Below the pieces are notes generated by a model. That model did not search any database. It had not been told where the DNA came from and saw nothing but the letters and a program-made list of their open reading frames with translations. DNA of 56,233 nt from Lachnoclostridium sp. Its GTDB lineage: Bacteria; Bacillota; Clostridia; Lachnospirales; Lachnospiraceae. Numbering within the stretch: position 1 is the first letter of the stretch; every line of letters begins with the position of its first letter. The position numbers and the translations under genes are program-made. The DNA lies in contig JAMPEY010000020.1 of the NCBI GenBank assembly GCA_023664665.1, positions 1 to 56,233 of the forward strand. Direction: 5' to 3'. Below, piece by piece: positions 54,985 through 56,233 of the stretch.

Positions 54985-56233
54985 ATGTTAGAAACAGTTA
55001 TAGAATTAACGAATCAATATATTAAAAATATGCCTAAAAATGAGCGTAAAAAATATGGACAATTTTTTACAAGTAAAGAAACAGCACGCTTTATGGCTGA
55101 ATTATATAATATTCCGGACAACAAGCCTAAAGTCAGTATTTTAGATGCAGGGGCAGGATCAGGGATATTATCATGTGCGCTGATAGAACGATTAGAGCAG
55201 ATGGCTTCTGTTCAGACAATAGAATTGACCTGTTATGAGAATGATGCCAATATTTTGGGCTTGCTGGAGGAAAACCTGCATACTTGCCAGGTAAATTCTA
55301 AAAAGGATGTAAAAATAGAAATTGTTACAGATAATTATATTACAAGTCAGTATCTAGACTTCAATCAGATGTTAGGCGGCAATCCCGAACCTAAAAAATA
55401 TGATTTGGTTATTGGCAATCCCCCGTATATGAAAATACCGAAGGATGCACCGGAAGCAACTGCCATGCCGGAGGTTTGTTATGGTGCGCCTAATTTGTAT
55501 TTTATTTTTGCAGCAATGGGATTGTTTAATCTGGATAATGATGGGGAAATGGTGTATATTATTCCCCGCTCATGGACATCGGGCGCTTATTTCAAGCGAT
55601 TCAGGCAGTATTTTCTGACAGAGGGAAAAATAGAACATATTCATTTGTTCGTAAGCCGGAACAAGGTGTTTGACAAAGAAGATGTTTTACAGGAAACAAT
55701 CATCATTAAAGTGAAAAAGACAAACCAGACATCGGAAAAAGTAACAATTACATCCTCACAGTCAAATAATGACTTTAATAATCTTACATCCTTGACTGTG
55801 CCATATAGCCTTGTGGTATCGGGGAATGATTATTATGTGTATTTAGTAACAGATGAAAGAGAAGTCTCTGTGTTGGAGCGAATACATAGATTTGATAAAA
55901 CATTGCCGGATATTGGGTTGAAAATGAAAACGGGATTGACAGTTGATTTCCGTAATCGGGAAATACTTCGTGATGATGCAGAAGAAGGGGCGATTCCGCT
56001 TTTTTATTCACAGCATATCAGACAGGGAGAAGTACAGTTTCCTATCCAGAAAGAGCATGAGTATGTGGTGACGGATCAAAGCGGATTGATGCAGGACAAC
56101 CGAAATTATCTGTTCGTCAAGCGTTTTACCGCAAAGGAAGAACGGCGCAGGCTGCAGTGCGGCGTCTATTTATCGAAGAAATATCCGCAGTATAAGAAGA
56201 TTAGTACACAGAATAAGATAAATTTCATAGATG
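54985..56233 (+). CDS. DNA adenine methyltransferase of a restriction-modification system, 3' end outside window
   Basis: At least 416 residues, running off the right edge without a stop. It starts MLETVIELTNQYIKNM, then KKYGQFFTSKETARFMAELY, the usual N-terminus of N6-adenine methyltransferases of type II/IIG and BsuBI/PstI-like systems. The SAM motif is ILDAGAGSGILSCALIE, the catalytic NPPY is in LVIGNPPYMK, and GEMVYIIPRSWTSGAYFKRFRQYFL and KVFDKEDVLQETIIIKV follow. A target-recognition region begins near residue 290. A restriction gene may follow outside the window. Its base composition is less AT-rich than the HNH gene. Confidence 0.88.
   Translation, partial: MLETVIELTNQYIKNMPKNERKKYGQFFTSKETARFMAELYNIPDNKPKVSILDAGAGSGILSCALIERLEQMASVQTIELTCYENDANILGLLEENLHTCQVNSKKDVKIEIVTDNYITSQYLDFNQMLGGNPEPKKYDLVIGNPPYMKIPKDAPEATAMPEVCYGAPNLYFIFAAMGLFNLDNDGEMVYIIPRSWTSGAYFKRFRQYFLTEGKIEHIHLFVSRNKVFDKEDVLQETIIIKVKKTNQTSEKVTITSSQSNNDFNNLTSLTVPYSLVVSGNDYYVYLVTDEREVSVLERIHRFDKTLPDIGLKMKTGLTVDFRNREILRDDAEEGAIPLFYSQHIRQGEVQFPIQKEHEYVVTDQSGLMQDNRNYLFVKRFTAKEERRRLQCGVYLSKKYPQYKKISTQNKINFID

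Overview
The window reads as chromosome of a spore-forming member of the Clostridia, most likely Lachnospiraceae. This rests on spoVT behind a sigma-G-like promoter, a T-box ahead of ileS, a class B sortase with its surface protein, glucan phosphorylase, a zinc-type L33, and the order rpmG-secE-nusG-rplKA-rplJL-rpoBC-rpsLG-fusA-tuf. No rRNA, tRNA or CRISPR array was found.

Layout. (1) 1-1.1 kb is AT-rich, with a small zinc-ribbon protein and an unknown membrane protein. (2) 1.1-4.3 kb holds a SAM methyltransferase overlapping a PLD-nuclease/superfamily-2 helicase. (3) 4.3-4.95 kb has no gene but carries, on the minus strand, a tandem-hairpin small-RNA candidate ending in an intrinsic terminator. 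(4) 4.95-7.2 kb holds an R2K-clade ATP-grasp ligase with an EF-Tu domain-2-like N-terminus, then a broken HEPN Abi_2 gene behind a strong promoter and a three-hairpin leader. (5) 7.3-9.5 kb: spoVT and, convergently, a FUSC membrane protein fused to a degenerate HAD domain. (6) 9.4-13.1 kb: a polar amino-acid ABC transporter with operator-like palindromes at its promoter. (7) 13.1-18.6 kb: a cytidylate-kinase-like protein and a peptide/amide-bond cluster (circularly permuted ATP-grasp, alpha-E, transglutaminase-like, and two M14-type deacylases of which the second has lost its zinc ligands). (8) 18.6-24.2 kb: pncB, a DUF3048 lipoprotein, a DUF1266 protein, a frameshifted lipoprotein and an FNT channel. 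(9) 24.2-31.1 kb: T-box, a MITE-like hairpin, ileS, and an LRR/Ig-like surface protein with its sortase. (10) 31.1-35.2 kb: glgP and two unknown membrane proteins. (11) 35.2-52.9 kb: the transcription/translation supercluster with an L10 leader, interrupted between rpoC and rpsL by rfbD and a lipoprotein. (12) 53-56.2 kb: AT-rich accessory DNA with an HNH nuclease split at a dnaX-like slippery site, a tiny ORF, and a DNA adenine methyltransferase running off the end.

The most unusual items are the EF-Tu-like/R2K fusion, the A_AAA_AAG site that would join the HNH domain to its N-terminus, the minus-strand RNA candidate at 4.5-4.7 kb, the structured leader of the broken Abi gene, a 47-nt leader repeated before an ABC permease gene and secE with compensatory hairpin changes, and the pairing of an intact and a zinc-less M14 paralogue beside an ATP-grasp/transglutaminase cluster.
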